Positions 50,059-62,800 of a stretch of 64,000 nucleotides of DNA are shown here, in pieces. The translations under genes were made by a program, and so were the position numbers. Source of the DNA: Amarolinea aalborgensis. GTDB taxonomy: Bacteria > Chloroflexota > Anaerolineae > SSC4 > Amarolineaceae. Position 1 is the first letter of the stretch; each line of letters begins with the position of its first letter. Below the pieces are notes generated by a model, which worked only from the letters and a program-made list of their open reading frames with translations, searched no databases and was not told the DNA's origin. The stretch lies in NCBI RefSeq assembly GCF_900491745.1, contig NZ_UETR01000011.1:75115-139114 (forward strand), read 5' to 3'.

Positions 50059-53000
50059 CTAGGGAAGCTGGCGCACCTGTATTCCTGCCACCATGGGATC
50101 CAGCTTGCCGCCATTTTTGACGAAGGCGATATTCAACATGCCATCGGCCACCGCGGCTTGATATGTTTTGTCGAGGGCAGTCGCCTTGCCCACCAATGTG
50201 TTGACATTGAGGGTGTTTTCCACCGTGATGCCTTCGATGGTGATCTTCATGATACGGGTGGATGAGTTAGTTGCCTCGAACTCGGCGAAGCGCAAGGTCA
50301 CTTCATACGCGCCGTTGGGTACGCTAAACTTGTACTCCCCGGGTGCGCTGCGCCATTTCTGGTAAAGGGCGTCATCGGTGGTGCCAGCAACGGCCGTTGT
50401 CGTGGATTTCGCCGTGCCCGCGGTGTAACCCCACGAGCCGGTCGCAAACGCCTTGTCCGCGGTCCACAGTTGACCTTGCCCATCCGTGAAGTTGGCGCCG
50501 CCGCTGTTCACGCGCTGCAGATACGGCGGCGGCGTGGCCGTCGGCGTGGGGGTCGCGGTTGGGGTGGCGGTGGGGCAGGCTGGGCACGGCGTCTGAGTTG
50601 GCGTGGGGGTTGGCGTCGACGTGGGCGGCGCTAACTGAGTGATCGCAATCGCCGACACCACCGGCGCAGAGGCGCCGCTGGCAATGGCAAATTGGATATT
50701 CAACTGACCATCCACCACGTTGGCCTGGTAGGTCTTGTCCAGGGCCACATAGCGCCCAACCGACCCGTAAATGCTGAGCGCGTTTTCGACCACAACGCCT
50801 TCGATGGTGATGCGCATCACGCGACTGGTTGCACTGGTGACGTCGAATTCGGCGAAACGCAGAACGACCTGGTATGACCCATTTGGCAGGTTGAAGCGAT
50901 ATTCCCCCGGCGTTTCGCGGCGTTTCTGATAGAGGCCATCCTCGGTGGTGTTCGCGACCGCCTTGGTCGAGGTCTTGACGGCGCCGCCCGCCGCACCCCA
51001 TGCGCCGTCCCACAACTGATCGGCGTCCCACAGGTTGCCTTGGGCGTCAAGGTAGTAAGTGCCGCCGCTGTTGACGCGGCGCACATAGGGCGTGGGCGTT
51101 GGCGTCGCGGTCGGCGTCACCGTCGGCGTTCGTGTGGCGGTCGGCGTCACCGTCGGCGTTGGTGTGGCGGTGGGTGTAAGCGTCGGGGTTGGTGTACTCG
51201 TCGGAATCGGCGTGACGGTCGGCGTTGGCGTGACGGTCGGCGTATTGGTGGGCGTCGGTGTGGGCGTAATGGTGACCCACGTGCTGCTGGCGCCCAACGC
51301 CTGTCCCGCGTTGATGAGACCCCAGCCCGAATAGAGATTTGGCCGCGGCAGCGAAATGGACACGGCGCTTTGCTGAATCATCTCACGCACATCCGCGCTC
51401 GACAGGTCAGGGCGCACGGATAGAATGAGGGCCGCCAGACCGCTGACGTGCGGAACGGCCATCGAGGTGCCAGTGCAATAGCCGTAGGTGGTCGGATTGG
51501 CGCTTGTCCAGTAGGTGCTCCACACCGCAACCCCGGGCGCGACGACGTCAACGGAATCGCCATAGTTCGACTGCCACCACAACTGCCCGGTATTGTCGGT
51601 GGCGCCGACGGCGAAGGTTTCGGGATAGAATGCGGGGTAGAAGGGCGCATTGGTGCCGGTGTTGCCGGTGCCGGTCACAATCAGGACGCCGTGCGCGGCC
51701 GCGTACTGGACAGCCGTCTGCAGAACCTGCGATGTAATCGGCCCTCCAATAGAGAGGCTGATGATGTCTGCGCCTTGATCAACGGCATAGACGATGCCGT
51801 TGGAAATATCAACCCACGTGCCGCTGCCGGACGAGTTCAGCACCTTGACCGGCAGAATGGAGACGCCCGGCGCCATGCCTGCAATGCCGATCCCGTTGTT
51901 CATCGCCGCGAACAAGATGCCGGCGACATGCGTGCCATGCCCGTTATCGTCGCTGGGATCGTTGTCTTTGTTCACGAAGTCATAGCCAGGTAGAAAATGA
52001 GTTTGCGCAAATTCGGGGTGCGAAAACGATACGCCGCTGTCCACGAGGGCCACCACGACCGAGGCAACACCAGTGGTGACATCCCAACCGGCTTCAGCGT
52101 TGACCTGCTGTGGCCCGTACACCAGGCCGGGGTTGTTATAGTCTGGATCATTGGGGTGCAGCGTGCCGCCGACGATGTAGTTCGGTTCGGCCCAGGCCAC
52201 CGCCGGTTCCAGCTCAAGCGCGGCCACCAGGACATCCGGCAGCCAACTGACGGCCTTGTAGAGGTAGACATCCAGCACCGCCGAGTATTCCTTGCGCTGC
52301 AGCTGGTAGCGCATCTCGACGTCGGCAATGGCCGCGGACGACGCGCCGGGCTGATAGTGAACCAGGACTTCGTTGTCTTTGTACGGCTGCTTGATCAACC
52401 CAAAATCATTGCCGGCGTCGGTCAGGCCAAACTCATTGAAATTGGCCTGCTCCCTGTTGTCCGTGGTGAGTGCATGGTGACGAGGAAACGAGGCGATGTC
52501 AACGTTCAGCGCAAACGCCCCTAGCGCGCCGACCACGAAGCTGTAAGCGCCGTTTGCGGCTGAGGGTTGCGTGGCTAACAGGGCGTCGCCTGCGTTCACC
52601 ATCCCATTGACATCCGCATCCCGATACAAGCGCACCGTGACATTGCGCAGCCCGGATTCGGTGGCGGGATCGAAGATGCCGTTTAGATTTGCGTCCTTGA
52701 AGACGACGCCGGTGATGCTGTTGGCCTGTGCGCTCTGACAACTGAGGGCGCGATAGCTTGCGCCGTTATCCACCGTGCGCGGATTGCTGAGCAGGCCAGC
52801 CTGCGCGTCCATATCGTAGAGGACGCCGTCACGCGCCAAACCCATCAGCGCGCCTTCAGGCGTGAAACTCAGCCCCTCCAGGGGCGCCGGGTTGGCGGCG
52901 CCGATGAAAACCACGGCGCCGGTGTTCTTGTCAATCTTGAGCAGTTGACTGCCGCCGCTGGCATTGCTGGCCACGCCCAGCATCTGCCCATCAAGCGGGC

Positions 53001-53568
53001 TGATCGTGATATCCGTCACTGCCGTCATCCCGGCTGGCAACGGCATGGGCGCATAGTCTGCGCGGCCAGGAAATGCATCTTTCACAAACTCACCGGTCGT
53101 AGGCGACACCTGGAGCAAGAGGCTGCCGGCTGGCTTTTTCACCGTCGCGAACAGGCGACCCGAAAACGGATCGAAAGCCAAACCCTGCGCATTATCCAAA
53201 GTCTGCCTGCCCAACGCGCCATCGGCCTGGCCCAAGGTGCGGGCGAAGGGCGTAAAAAGCCCGGTCGCGACGTCAATCCGCCCGAGGCGGTCATTGTCAA
53301 TCGCAAAGAGTACATTAGCGCCTGTTTGTTGGGCCAGGCTGAAGGCGCGCTGTGTGGACGTGCCTGATCCAATGTTGACTTCGTTGGTGGACGGATTGGG
53401 GTCCCAGGGTGAAATGAGTGTCAGCAGGTTGGTGCTGTTGCTGCCTCCCCCTTCGGCCAGGGCAAAACACGACGGGACCGCGGCGGTGGACAGGGCTGGG
53501 CGCGACATCTGCCACGACGCGCTGAGCACCGTCGCAACAAGAAAAAGGATTTTGAGTGGTCGTATCAT
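50059..53568 (-). CDS. Secreted subtilase with beta-rich N-domain and two malectin-like domains (subtilase B)
   Basis: 1169 residues from ATG 53568 (GGAGGA 7-9 nt upstream). Signal peptide; an N-terminal domain of about 250 residues with propeller-like repeats (GLAFDPFSGRLFATVKKP, GLSFTPEGALMGLARDG); one SdrD-B-like unit (VVFKDANLNGIFDPATESG); propeptide-like part; S8 domain with Asp in ALVDSGVSF, His in GHGTHVAGIL, Asn in TGTGNTG and Ser in TGTSMAVPHVSG; TP linker; two malectin-like domains separated by a CPAC-containing TP linker. Shares the catalytic and C-terminal plan of subtilase A, so the pair arose by duplication with different N-domains. Confidence 0.88.
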   Translation of the reverse strand: MIRPLKILFLVATVLSASWQMSRPALSTAAVPSCFALAEGGGSNSTNLLTLISPWDPNPSTNEVNIGSGTSTQRAFSLAQQTGANVLFAIDNDRLGRIDVATGLFTPFARTLGQADGALGRQTLDNAQGLAFDPFSGRLFATVKKPAGSLLLQVSPTTGEFVKDAFPGRADYAPMPLPAGMTAVTDITISPLDGQMLGVASNASGGSQLLKIDKNTGAVVFIGAANPAPLEGLSFTPEGALMGLARDGVLYDMDAQAGLLSNPRTVDNGASYRALSCQSAQANSITGVVFKDANLNGIFDPATESGLRNVTVRLYRDADVNGMVNAGDALLATQPSAANGAYSFVVGALGAFALNVDIASFPRHHALTTDNREQANFNEFGLTDAGNDFGLIKQPYKDNEVLVHYQPGASSAAIADVEMRYQLQRKEYSAVLDVYLYKAVSWLPDVLVAALELEPAVAWAEPNYIVGGTLHPNDPDYNNPGLVYGPQQVNAEAGWDVTTGVASVVVALVDSGVSFSHPEFAQTHFLPGYDFVNKDNDPSDDNGHGTHVAGILFAAMNNGIGIAGMAPGVSILPVKVLNSSGSGTWVDISNGIVYAVDQGADIISLSIGGPITSQVLQTAVQYAAAHGVLIVTGTGNTGTNAPFYPAFYPETFAVGATDNTGQLWWQSNYGDSVDVVAPGVAVWSTYWTSANPTTYGYCTGTSMAVPHVSGLAALILSVRPDLSSADVREMIQQSAVSISLPRPNLYSGWGLINAGQALGASSTWVTITPTPTPTNTPTVTPTPTVTPIPTSTPTPTLTPTATPTPTVTPTATRTPTVTPTATPTPTPYVRRVNSGGTYYLDAQGNLWDADQLWDGAWGAAGGAVKTSTKAVANTTEDGLYQKRRETPGEYRFNLPNGSYQVVLRFAEFDVTSATSRVMRITIEGVVVENALSIYGSVGRYVALDKTYQANVVDGQLNIQFAIASGASAPVVSAIAITQLAPPTSTPTPTPTQTPCPACPTATPTATPTPTATPPPYLQRVNSGGANFTDGQGQLWTADKAFATGSWGYTAGTAKSTTTAVAGTTDDALYQKWRSAPGEYKFSVPNGAYEVTLRFAEFEATNSSTRIMKITIEGITVENTLNVNTLVGKATALDKTYQAAVADGMLNIAFVKNGGKLDPMVAGIQVRQLP

Positions 53569-53631
53569 GCGCCAGTCCTCCGTAGCTCGTATCACAGCCA
53601 ACAAGCGTAGAATTGTTCGGCTGATATGTTC

Positions 53632-53637
53632 ATTATA
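53632..53637 (-). promoter_or_regulatory. -10 box of subtilase B
   Basis: TATAAT on the minus strand in the context GTGATATAATG; no good -35 is seen. The leader would be about 57 nt. Confidence 0.45.
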
Positions 53638-53729
53638 TCACATGCGCCGTTAAGATTCGCCTTACGTTTGACTGACAAAGTCACGGTTTTGCTGTGCAGG
53701 CGGCTGCTAACCCATAACCAATTTATAAC

Positions 53730-53764
53730 AAAAAAGCGAGAGCAATCCCCATGATCACTCTCGC
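53730..53764 (-). terminator. Intrinsic terminator of the giant surface-protein gene
   Basis: GCGAGAG/CTCTCGC core (53758-53764 with 53736-53742) extends inward by five more pairs (two wobble); T6 follows (53735-53730). A second hairpin (53803-53811 with 53819-53827) lies between it and the stop codon. The same pair of hairpins follows the paralogue at 63788. Confidence 0.88.
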
Positions 53765-53846
53765 GATTTTGTCAACACACGATGGCTCATAGGGGGGCTA
53801 TGAGGGGCGCCTGGGGTGGGCGCCCCTTGCGTTCAAGAGACGGAAC

Positions 53847-56800
53847 CTAGCGTCGCAGCCACGGCATGAAGAGCTGCATGCCCGAGAGCCGGGAAGCCAC
53901 TGGGCCGATGAGTTGGCCGGCGGGCAGCGTCTCCAGGCGATAGAAGTAGACCTTGCCGGCCACGGCGGCCTCGTCCACCCAGGTGTAGCTGGCGCCGGCC
54001 GCGCCGCTGGCCTGGCTGGCAATGGGCGTCGTGGTCAGGCGCTGGTAAACGCCATCGGCGCTCGTCGCCCGCCAGACATGGAAGCCTTCGTTGGCGCCTT
54101 CGGCCAGGGTCGTCCAGGCCAGGTTGACATAGCCGCTGGGCTGCTGATCAGCGGTGAAGTTGGCAACCAGCACACTGGTTGGCGAGATGAAGGGGAAGTC
54201 CAGGGTCAGATCGCTCTGACCACTGAGCAGCAGGACGCTGGTCAGGGTCGTTGGGCCTGAAGGCAGATAACCGTTGGGCTGCGGGATGACAGTGGCCGTG
54301 TAGCGCCCAGGCGGCAGGCCGGTGACCAGGTAGGTGCCTGCGGGGAAGCCGCCGGTGGGGCCGGTGGTCACGGTGGCAACGACCACATTGCTGCTGTTCT
54401 TGACCTGGATGATGACGCCGCTCAACGGCGGTTCGACGCCAGGGTCATAGACATTGTTGCCATTGACATCCACCCAGGTGAAGTCGCCGACCGTCACCGG
54501 CTGCCAATAGCCGAAGTCGGCCGTCAGGTTGGTGGCGCCCACATTGGTGGGGTTGAAGTTCTGAATGCAGTACGGCATGGCCTGACTGTTGTTATCCTGA
54601 CCAGGGTTGGGGCCGGTGGACTTGGTGTAAGTGGTCAACACATTGTTGGTGTCGGTCACGATGACGATGTAGTTGCCGGCCGGGAAGTCGCCATTGAAGC
54701 GGTAGTTGCCGCCCAAGAAGGCGCTGGCCGCGGTGAGCTTGGTGTCCACCAGGAAGTCGAACTGGTCGCGTGCGCAGTTGCGATTGCTGTCATACCACAA
54801 CTGCACGGAGACATTGCCGATGCCTGGCTCGTCGGCTGTATACAGCCCATCCGCGTTGCGGTCCACCCAAACCAGATTGCCAATCGTGCTGTCTTTGCGC
54901 ACATCTGGGCCGGGGGTGTAACCGAAGTCAGCGGTTGGGTTGAACTGGCCCTGAGCCAGCGTCACGGCATAGGGCTGCGCCTGGTTGTTGTTGTCCTGGC
55001 CGGGGTTGGGGCCAACGACGGTCGGGATATAAGCAGTCAGCACGCCGAGGGCATCGCTGACGCGCACATCGTAGCTGCCCGCCTGCAGACCCACGAAGAC
55101 GTAGTCGCCGCTGGCGCCGGTGGTGGTGGTGGCGATCACCACCCCGTTCTGGCGCAGTTGGACGGTCACGCCATGCTGGCCGTAGTCGCCGCTGTTCTCA
55201 TTGAACAGGCCGTTGTTGTCGGTTTCGATCCAGACCTGGTTGCCGATGGCGCCCATGGGACGGTCGGTGAGGAAGTAGCCGAAGTCGGCGGTCAGGTTAT
55301 CCGCGCCCACGGGCAGGTTCACGGCATAGGGATCAGCCTGGTTGTTGTTGTTCACCCCGGCCGCGCCCAACGGCGACTTGGTGTAGCCGTAGAGCACGCC
55401 GTTCGTGTCGCTGACGTGCACCAGGTAACGCCCGGCAGTCAGGCCGCTGAACAGGTAGTTGCCGGTGTTGGCATCCACCGTGCTGGCGGTCGTCGCCGTG
55501 GCGATGATTGGCTCGCCGGCGTCCCAGACGCCGTTGTTGTTGCTGTCGCGAATCAGGTCCACACTGACGCCGGGGAACGGGGTGTCGCCGGCGTTGTAAA
55601 CGCCGTCCTTGTTGGCATCCAGGAAGACCAGGTTGCCGATGGCGCCCAGGAAGTTATTCCCGGCATCGTCGTAACCGAAGTCAGCCTTGAGATACTGGTC
55701 GCCGGCCAGCACAACGACCGGCACATGAGGCACTGGCGTGGTCGCGGTGTAGCCTGGGGGTGGGTTGGTCGGGGCCACGCTGTAGGAGCCAGGCGGCACT
55801 TCGATCAGGTAATGCCCGTTGCTATCGGTGGTGTCGCAGATCGGCGCGCCGCCGGCAACCGACGTTGCACAGACCTGGACATTGGGGATGCCCGGCTCGC
55901 CCGGCTGCTGCACCCCGTCGCCGTTATCGTCGTACCACACGGTGTCGCCGATGATGGCCTTGCCCGTGTTGGGCGTTTGCACATAGCCAAAGTCCGCATT
56001 CTTGTAGACCTGGCCGGCGGCGAGCACGATCGCACCCGTCGGGTCAGGCTGGCTCTGGTTGGCGACGATGTGCGTCAACCCGGCCAGCACATTGTTGGCG
56101 TCGGTTACGTCCACGAAGTAGGTGGCTGGCGGCAGGTTATTGAACAGGTAGCCGCCATCCGCATCGGTGGTCAACGTGCCCACCAGCGTGTCGCCGCCGG
56201 TGAGGGTGCCGCTGCCATCCGTGTCGCGGTAGAGAGCCACGGTGACGTTGGGAATGCCTGGCTCGCCCACATCCTCGATGCCATCGCGATTCGTGTCGTA
56301 CCAGACGAAGTCGCCGATGGCGCCCAGTTTGATGTAGCCAAAGTCGGCGGTCAGGTTGTAGCCGCCTGTAGGCAGCGTGACCTGGTACGGCTGGGCCTGG
56401 TTGTTGTTATCCTGGCCGGGATTCGGGCCGAGGACGGTCACGACGTAGCCCGCCAGCACGCCGAAGCTGTCGCTGACGCGCACCTGGTACGTGCCGCCGG
56501 GCAGACTAACGAAGGCATAGTCGCCGCTGGCGCCGGTGGTGGTCGTCGCGATGACCGTGCCGTTCTTGAGCAGCTGCACGGTGACGCCGGCCTGGCCAGC
56601 ATCGGTCCCGTTGGCATTGTAGAGGCCGTTGTAGTCCTTCTCGGTCCAGACCTGGTTGCCGATGACGCCGATGTTGGTGTGATCCAACGGGTAGTAGCCG
56701 AAGTCGGCGGTCAGGTTGCTGCCGCCGGCCGCCAGGTTGATGGCGTACGGGTCGGCCTGGTTGTTGTTGTTCGCGCCGGCCGTGCCTAGCGGCGACTTGG

Positions 56801-59800
56801 TGTAATCGAACAGCACCGCGTTAGTGTCGCTGACGTGCACCAGGTAGCGGCCAGCAGGGACGCCGGTGAACAGGTAGTTGCCAGTCGTGCAGGCCGTACC
56901 GCCGACCGTGGTGACGGTGGCGATGATGGGCTCGCCGGCGTCCCACGCGCTGTTGGCGTTGCTGTCACGGATCAGGTCCATGCTGACGCCGGTGAAGACG
57001 CTGTCGCCGCTGTTGCAGACGCCGTCTTTGTTGACATCGCGGAAGACCAGGTCGCCCACGGTGCCGAGCTGCGGCTGCGAGGGATTGTCATTGTAGCCGA
57101 AGTCGGCGTCGAGGTACGTCTGACCGATCTGCAGCGTCACCGGATGCGGCACGATCGTCGTGGCCGTGAAGCCCGCGGGCGGGTTCGTGGGCGCAACCGT
57201 GTACGAGCCGGCCGGCGCCTCGATCAGGTAGTGGCCGTTGCTGTCGGTGGTGGCGCAGAGCGGAGCGCCGCCGCCAACGGGCGTCGCGCAGACCTGGATG
57301 CCGGGGATGCCCGGTTCGCCTGGCTGCTGGATGCCATCGCCGTTGTCGTCATACCAGACCGTGTCGCCGATGATCGCCTTGCCGGAGCCTGGCAGCTTGT
57401 AGTAACCGAAGTCAGCGTCCTTGTAGACCTGGCCGGGACCAAGCACAATGGCGCCCGTGGGGTCAGGCTTGCTTTGATTCGCCACGATGTGGGTCAACCC
57501 AGCCAACACATTGTTGGCGTCGGTGACATCCACGAAGTAGACGCCGGGGATCACGTTCTTGAAGATGTAGCCGCCGTCGGCGTCGGTGACGGTCGTCGCC
57601 ACCAGGGTGTCGCCGGCGCTCAGGGCGCCGCTGCCATCGGTGTCGCGGTAGAGGGCCACCGTCACGTTGGGGATGCCCGGCTCGCCCACGTCCTCGATGC
57701 CATCGCGGTCGGTGTCATACCAGACGAAGTCGCCGATGGCGCCTAACTTGGTGTAACCGAAGTCGGCGGTCAGGTTGTAGCCGCCGGCGGGGAGGCTCAC
57801 GGCGTAGGGCTGCGCCTGGTGGTTGTTGTCCTGGCCGGGGTTGGGGCCGAGGACAGTCAGCACGTAATCTTTGAGCACCTTGAAGGTGTCGCTGACGCGC
57901 ACCTGATAGCTGCCAGCGGGCAGGCTGGTGAAGGCGTAGTCGCCGCTGGCGCCGGTGGTCGTCGTCGCGATGACCACATTGCCTTGAAGCAGTTCCACGG
58001 TCACGCCGGCCTGTCCTACATCGGTTCCCGTGGGATTGAAGATGCCGTTGGCATCGTATTCGATCCAGACCTGGTTGCCGATGACGCCGATGTTGGTGCG
58101 ATTTTGCGGGTAGTAACCGAAGTCGGCCGTCTGGTTGCTGCCCGCGGCTGGCAGGTTGACCGCGTAGGGATCAGCCTGGTTGTTGTTGTCCACCCCGGCG
58201 GCGCCTAGCGGCGACTTGGTGTAGTCCACCAACACGGCGTTGGTGTCGCTGACATGCACCAGGTAGCGGCCAGCCGGTAGACCGGTGAACTGGTAGTTGC
58301 CGGCGGTGCAGGTCGTCCCTGGCGTTGTGGTCACGGTCGCGATGATCGGCTCGCCTGCGTTCCAGACGCCGTTGGCATTGCTGTCACGGATCAGGTCCAC
58401 GCTCACGCCAGCCAGCGGGCTGTCGCCGCTGCCGCAAACGCCATCTGTACCGACATCGCGGAAGACCAGGTTGCCGATGGTCCCGAGCTGCGGCTGCGAG
58501 GGATTGTCATTGTAGCCGAAGTCGGCGTTGAGGTACTGCTCGCCCGCGGCCACGGACACCGGGTGCGGCACGATCGTCGTGGCTGTGTAGCCGGCCGGTG
58601 GGTTCGTGGGCGCGACCGTGTACGAGCCAGCCGGCACTTCGATCAGGTAGTGACCGTTGCTGTCGGTGGTGGTGCAGATCGGGGTGCCGCCGCCAACGGG
58701 CGTGGCGCAGACCTGGATGCCGGGGATGCCGGGTTCGCTCGGCTGCTGAACGCCATCGCCGTTGTCGTCATACCAGACCGTGTCGCCAATGAGCGCCTTG
58801 CCTGAGGTCGGCTGCCGGACGTAGCCAAAGTCAGCGTCCTTGTAAACCTGGCCCGCGCCCAGCGTAATCGCAGCCGTCGGGTCGGGCTTGCTTTGATTCG
58901 CTACGATGTGCGCCAACCCGGCCAACACGTTGTTGGCGTCGGTGACATCCACGAAGTAGACGCCGGTCGGCAGATTCTTGAAGATGTAGCCGCCGTCCGC
59001 GTCGGTCGTGGTCGTCGCCACCAGGGTGTCCCCAGGCGTCAGCGTGCCGCTGCCATCGGTGTCGCGGTAGAGGGCGACTGTGACATTGGCAATGCCGGGC
59101 TCGCCGACATCCTCGATGCCGTCCTGGTTCTTGTCATACCAAACGAAGTCGCCGATGGCGCCCAACGCCTGTTGAATCTGGACGCAGGCGAAATCGCGGC
59201 GATCAGTCAGAATCGTGTCGAACTGATCTTCGGCGCCGGTGACGGTTGCCAGGTTCGGCGTGCCATTCGTGCATTGCGCGCGATAGCCGAAGTCCGCATC
59301 GTTATAGTCTTGCAGATTGGCTAGAAGCACCGTCAGCGGCTCGTTAGCTGTCGTCAGGGCAAAGCCCGTTGGCAACGTGCTGGCGTCCACCGCCACACAG
59401 TAGGAACCCGCCGAGAGATTGGCGAAGTCGTAGTTGCCGTCAACCGCGGTCACCAGCGTCTTCAGGGGGGTGCCGTTCGGCCGGCCCGTGAGAGGACACG
59501 AACCGCCATATAGCTCAACCTTCACGCCGTTCAATCCCGGTTCGGTTGACTGCTGCAGCTTGTCGCCATTCAGGTCGTACCAGACGCGATCGCCAATACT
59601 GCCGGTAGGTGCCAGCGTGATGGTCGTGCAAGCTTCACCGACGTCGCCGCCGGTCTTGTTCTGGTCGCCATCGTGCACCATGAACTGGAAGCGGTAAGTG
59701 TGCCCGGAGATCAACCGACCGTCCGCCACCAGGCGATCCACGTTCCAGCGCACTTCTGCGCCATACCCCTCATTGATCAGCCCGGGCGGGGCCGGATCAC

Positions 59801-62800
59801 CGCTGCCCAGGTTCCAGTTGTTCTTGGCCGGGTCCGAGTCGGGCGTTACCGTCACCGTTGGGGGGTTACGCGTCTTGTCTACGAGGCGCACGGCGCCCTT
59901 CCATGTCCCAAAGACGGCATGGGGCCCGAGCGGTGCGCCTCCCCACTGCCAGTCGCCTGCTCGATTGTTAGGATCGGTTGTGATATCCGTGATGAAAATC
60001 GCGGGCCACATCGGCCGATCTGAGACATCGGTGCCGGCCTGATCGCCGGTCAGGGCTGTTGTACCGAGCAGAGGATCAAACGCGCTGCCGGGATTCGTCG
60101 CAAGCGGTGTGATCGGATAGTCTGTTGTGGTCGTGCCGCTCGACGTCTTGACCTTGACCTGGCGTACACCCAGGGTTAGCGCGTGTTCGTCGTTGTACCA
60201 GACATTCAGCGTATCGCCCGGTCGCGCCACGCCACCATCCACTGGCTTGAAGCCGCGCAGCACCGTGCTCTCGTTGAAGACGACGCTGGTCAATGGATTG
60301 GCGCTTGAGTAAGGATAGCCGCAGGTGTCGAGCGCGGTCGGGGCATCGCCGTTTGCACCTTGCGCCTTTTGCTGCTCGGCCGGGTCAGACGCAGGCACAG
60401 CACTCACTTTGGATGCGCCCAACACTGCTGCTGTGGGTTGCAGCGCCCTGAATCGCACCACGACAGCAACAGACTCCCCAGGCGCCAGGCCATTTAGGAA
60501 ATTCATTGCCAGGTTGTTCCAGGTGAGAGTACCAGTGCCCACACTGTCTGGTTGCGGCGTGGCGCTCACGAAATCGAGAATCGTTGGGTCGTACCAGTCG
60601 CGCAACGGGATCAAGCTAAGAGAGGTCAACCCTGTATTCGTCACGCCGATGGTGAAGCTGACTTCTTGCCCCGCATAGACTGGCCCGGGCGTGGTTAGCC
60701 TCTTGGTCACCAGCAGATCGGGATAGGCCAGGGTGTAGCCGAAATCGGCTTCCAGGTAGCTCTGACCCTCTGCCAGGCTGATCATCGGCGTCGGATCGTT
60801 GTTGGTTGTAATCACGTAGCCGTCGGGGATGGTGGCATCAACCACATCCACGAAATAGTCATCCGGTCGGAGGTTCTGGAAGAGGTATTTGCCGCCCGCG
60901 CGTGTCGTTTGCGTGGCGACCACGGTATCCGTCGCCGGGTTGAAGAACCCGTCCCCGTTATCACGGTAGAGCTTCACCTGCACGTCGTTGATGCCAGCCT
61001 CACCAACCTGTTGCACGCCGTCATGGTTCGTATCGTACCAAACCGTGTCGCCAATCTCACCAGGGCAGACGCCCGGTTCGGCGTAGATCGTGTTGGTGCC
61101 GATTTTGCTGGGAGAGGCATGGATATAAGGCACTTCGATGGAGCCAAAGCCCGAGGCGCCGAAGGCTGTCTTCGCGACCTTGACTTCGTAGATCACATCG
61201 TAGATCCAGTCAGGATAGGTTGGGTTCGGGGTGTAGAAAACATCGGTGGCCGGCGAGTTCACCGTCAGGTTGGTGCCGAGGACGGAGCAGTTGCCGCCGC
61301 TGCAATAACCGAAATTGTTCAGCGTATAGTCGAACGAGGTGCCCCACTGCTGGATATTGGCTGCGCTACCGGTGTTCATGCCGCCGTCGCCGCCCGCGAC
61401 ACCCAGGGAAGCGTAACCCGACGGCGTGCCGGACTTCGACGAGATGTAATCGAGGTCGAAGTCGAGCACTTTGGTGCCATTGGCGTCCAGGCCCCAAAAC
61501 TGGGCGTGGTCAGAGCCGGTCAGGTTGCCAAAGCTGTGGCCGCTGGGCCAGTTGACCGCATTGGCGCCGTACGTGTTATCCACGAAGTCTTTGTCAATCG
61601 CCAGCACCATGTAAACGGAATTGCCCGACGGCTGGTAGAACGAGGCCAACTTTCCGAACAGGGCGCCTGTCTGGTCAATGTAACAGACTTGGGTCGCGTC
61701 GGGCGAGATGCGGTAGACATCATCGTAGCGACCGTCAATGACTGGCGGTGAATTGTCAAACACGGTGGTGACATCGTCCGCGCCATCCGATTTGCTCGGA
61801 TCATTGCCGGAGGTGGCGGTGATAACAGTCTGATCCACGGTATTCACGGTGGCGCCGGCCGGGACGCGAATCTCGGCCACCAGGTGGTAAGTGGCGCCGG
61901 CAGCAATACACACCGGGTTGGACAGGGCCGGTTCATTGGGGTTGTTGGTCTCATGAACGCCGTTCTGGTTGGTGTCTTCCCACAGCAGCACCGTCCATCC
62001 CTGGCTGGACGAACTAGTCACGTTGACGCAGTCCTGGGAGTTGCCGTTATTGGTAATGGTATGGCCGTAGAAATTGACCGAGCCAGCCACGGCGTAGCGC
62101 GTGAAATCAGGCTTCACCACCAGCAGCTGACCGACACGCGTACTGTCGGTGGCTGTGGCGGTGGCGCCGGTAGCCTGGGCGGTCGCAGTGATCGTGGTGA
62201 CATCGGTCGTCCCCAATGCCACGACACTGGGTACGTCCACCTGCACCAGGATGAAATAGTCCACGTTAGGCCCAATGGATGGGGTCTGGCTGATGATCAT
62301 GTCTTCGGGATCCTTGACCCCGTTGCCATTGACATCGTTGTAGATGCGCTGGACCCAGCCCTGCGACGAGGAGGCAGCCAGGTTGACCACGGTGGTCAAG
62401 TTGCCCACGCGCACGACGTGGGCGTAAGTTTTGGTTTGACCGGCAACGCCTTCACCAGTGTTGTTGGGCGTGAGCGTGACGCCAGCCGAGTAACAAACAA
62501 CCAGTTTGGGACGCTGCGTGGCCGTGCCATCGTCGCTGCTCTTGAAGATTTTCTCCGTCTTCGGATTCGTCACAGGCGACTCAAGGATCACGCCCAGGTT
62601 GCTGGCAGGAGCCGCCAGCCATGAACTGACCAGGCTGGTCAAGTTCCACGATTTCCAGACGTTTTTGGTGTCATCCAGGGACGCCGTAGCTGCCACGGCC
62701 GCGTTGTAGTCGCCGCCCAGGTTTGTCCACAAGACACTGGCCGCTTTGTCGCGCGCGTTCCAGGTGACTTCAGCTTCTGTCCACGAAGCCGTGATACCAT

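Larger units (their letters stand above)
53569..53846. other. Intergenic region: subtilase B promoter and adhesin terminator
   Basis: It has a -10 (TATAAT, minus strand 53637-53632) about 60 nt before the subtilase B ATG, and the double hairpin that ends the giant gene. No coding sequence. Confidence 0.6.

Noticed and set aside
49977..50114. N-terminal extension of subtilase A upstream of ATG 49976
   Set aside because: It overlaps the end of subtilase B and precedes the signal peptide; ATG 49976 has a ribosome site.
55158..56789. Open frame of 543 codons on the + strand inside the giant gene
   Set aside because: It mirrors the SdrD-B repeats, has no ribosome site and is repetitive for that reason only.
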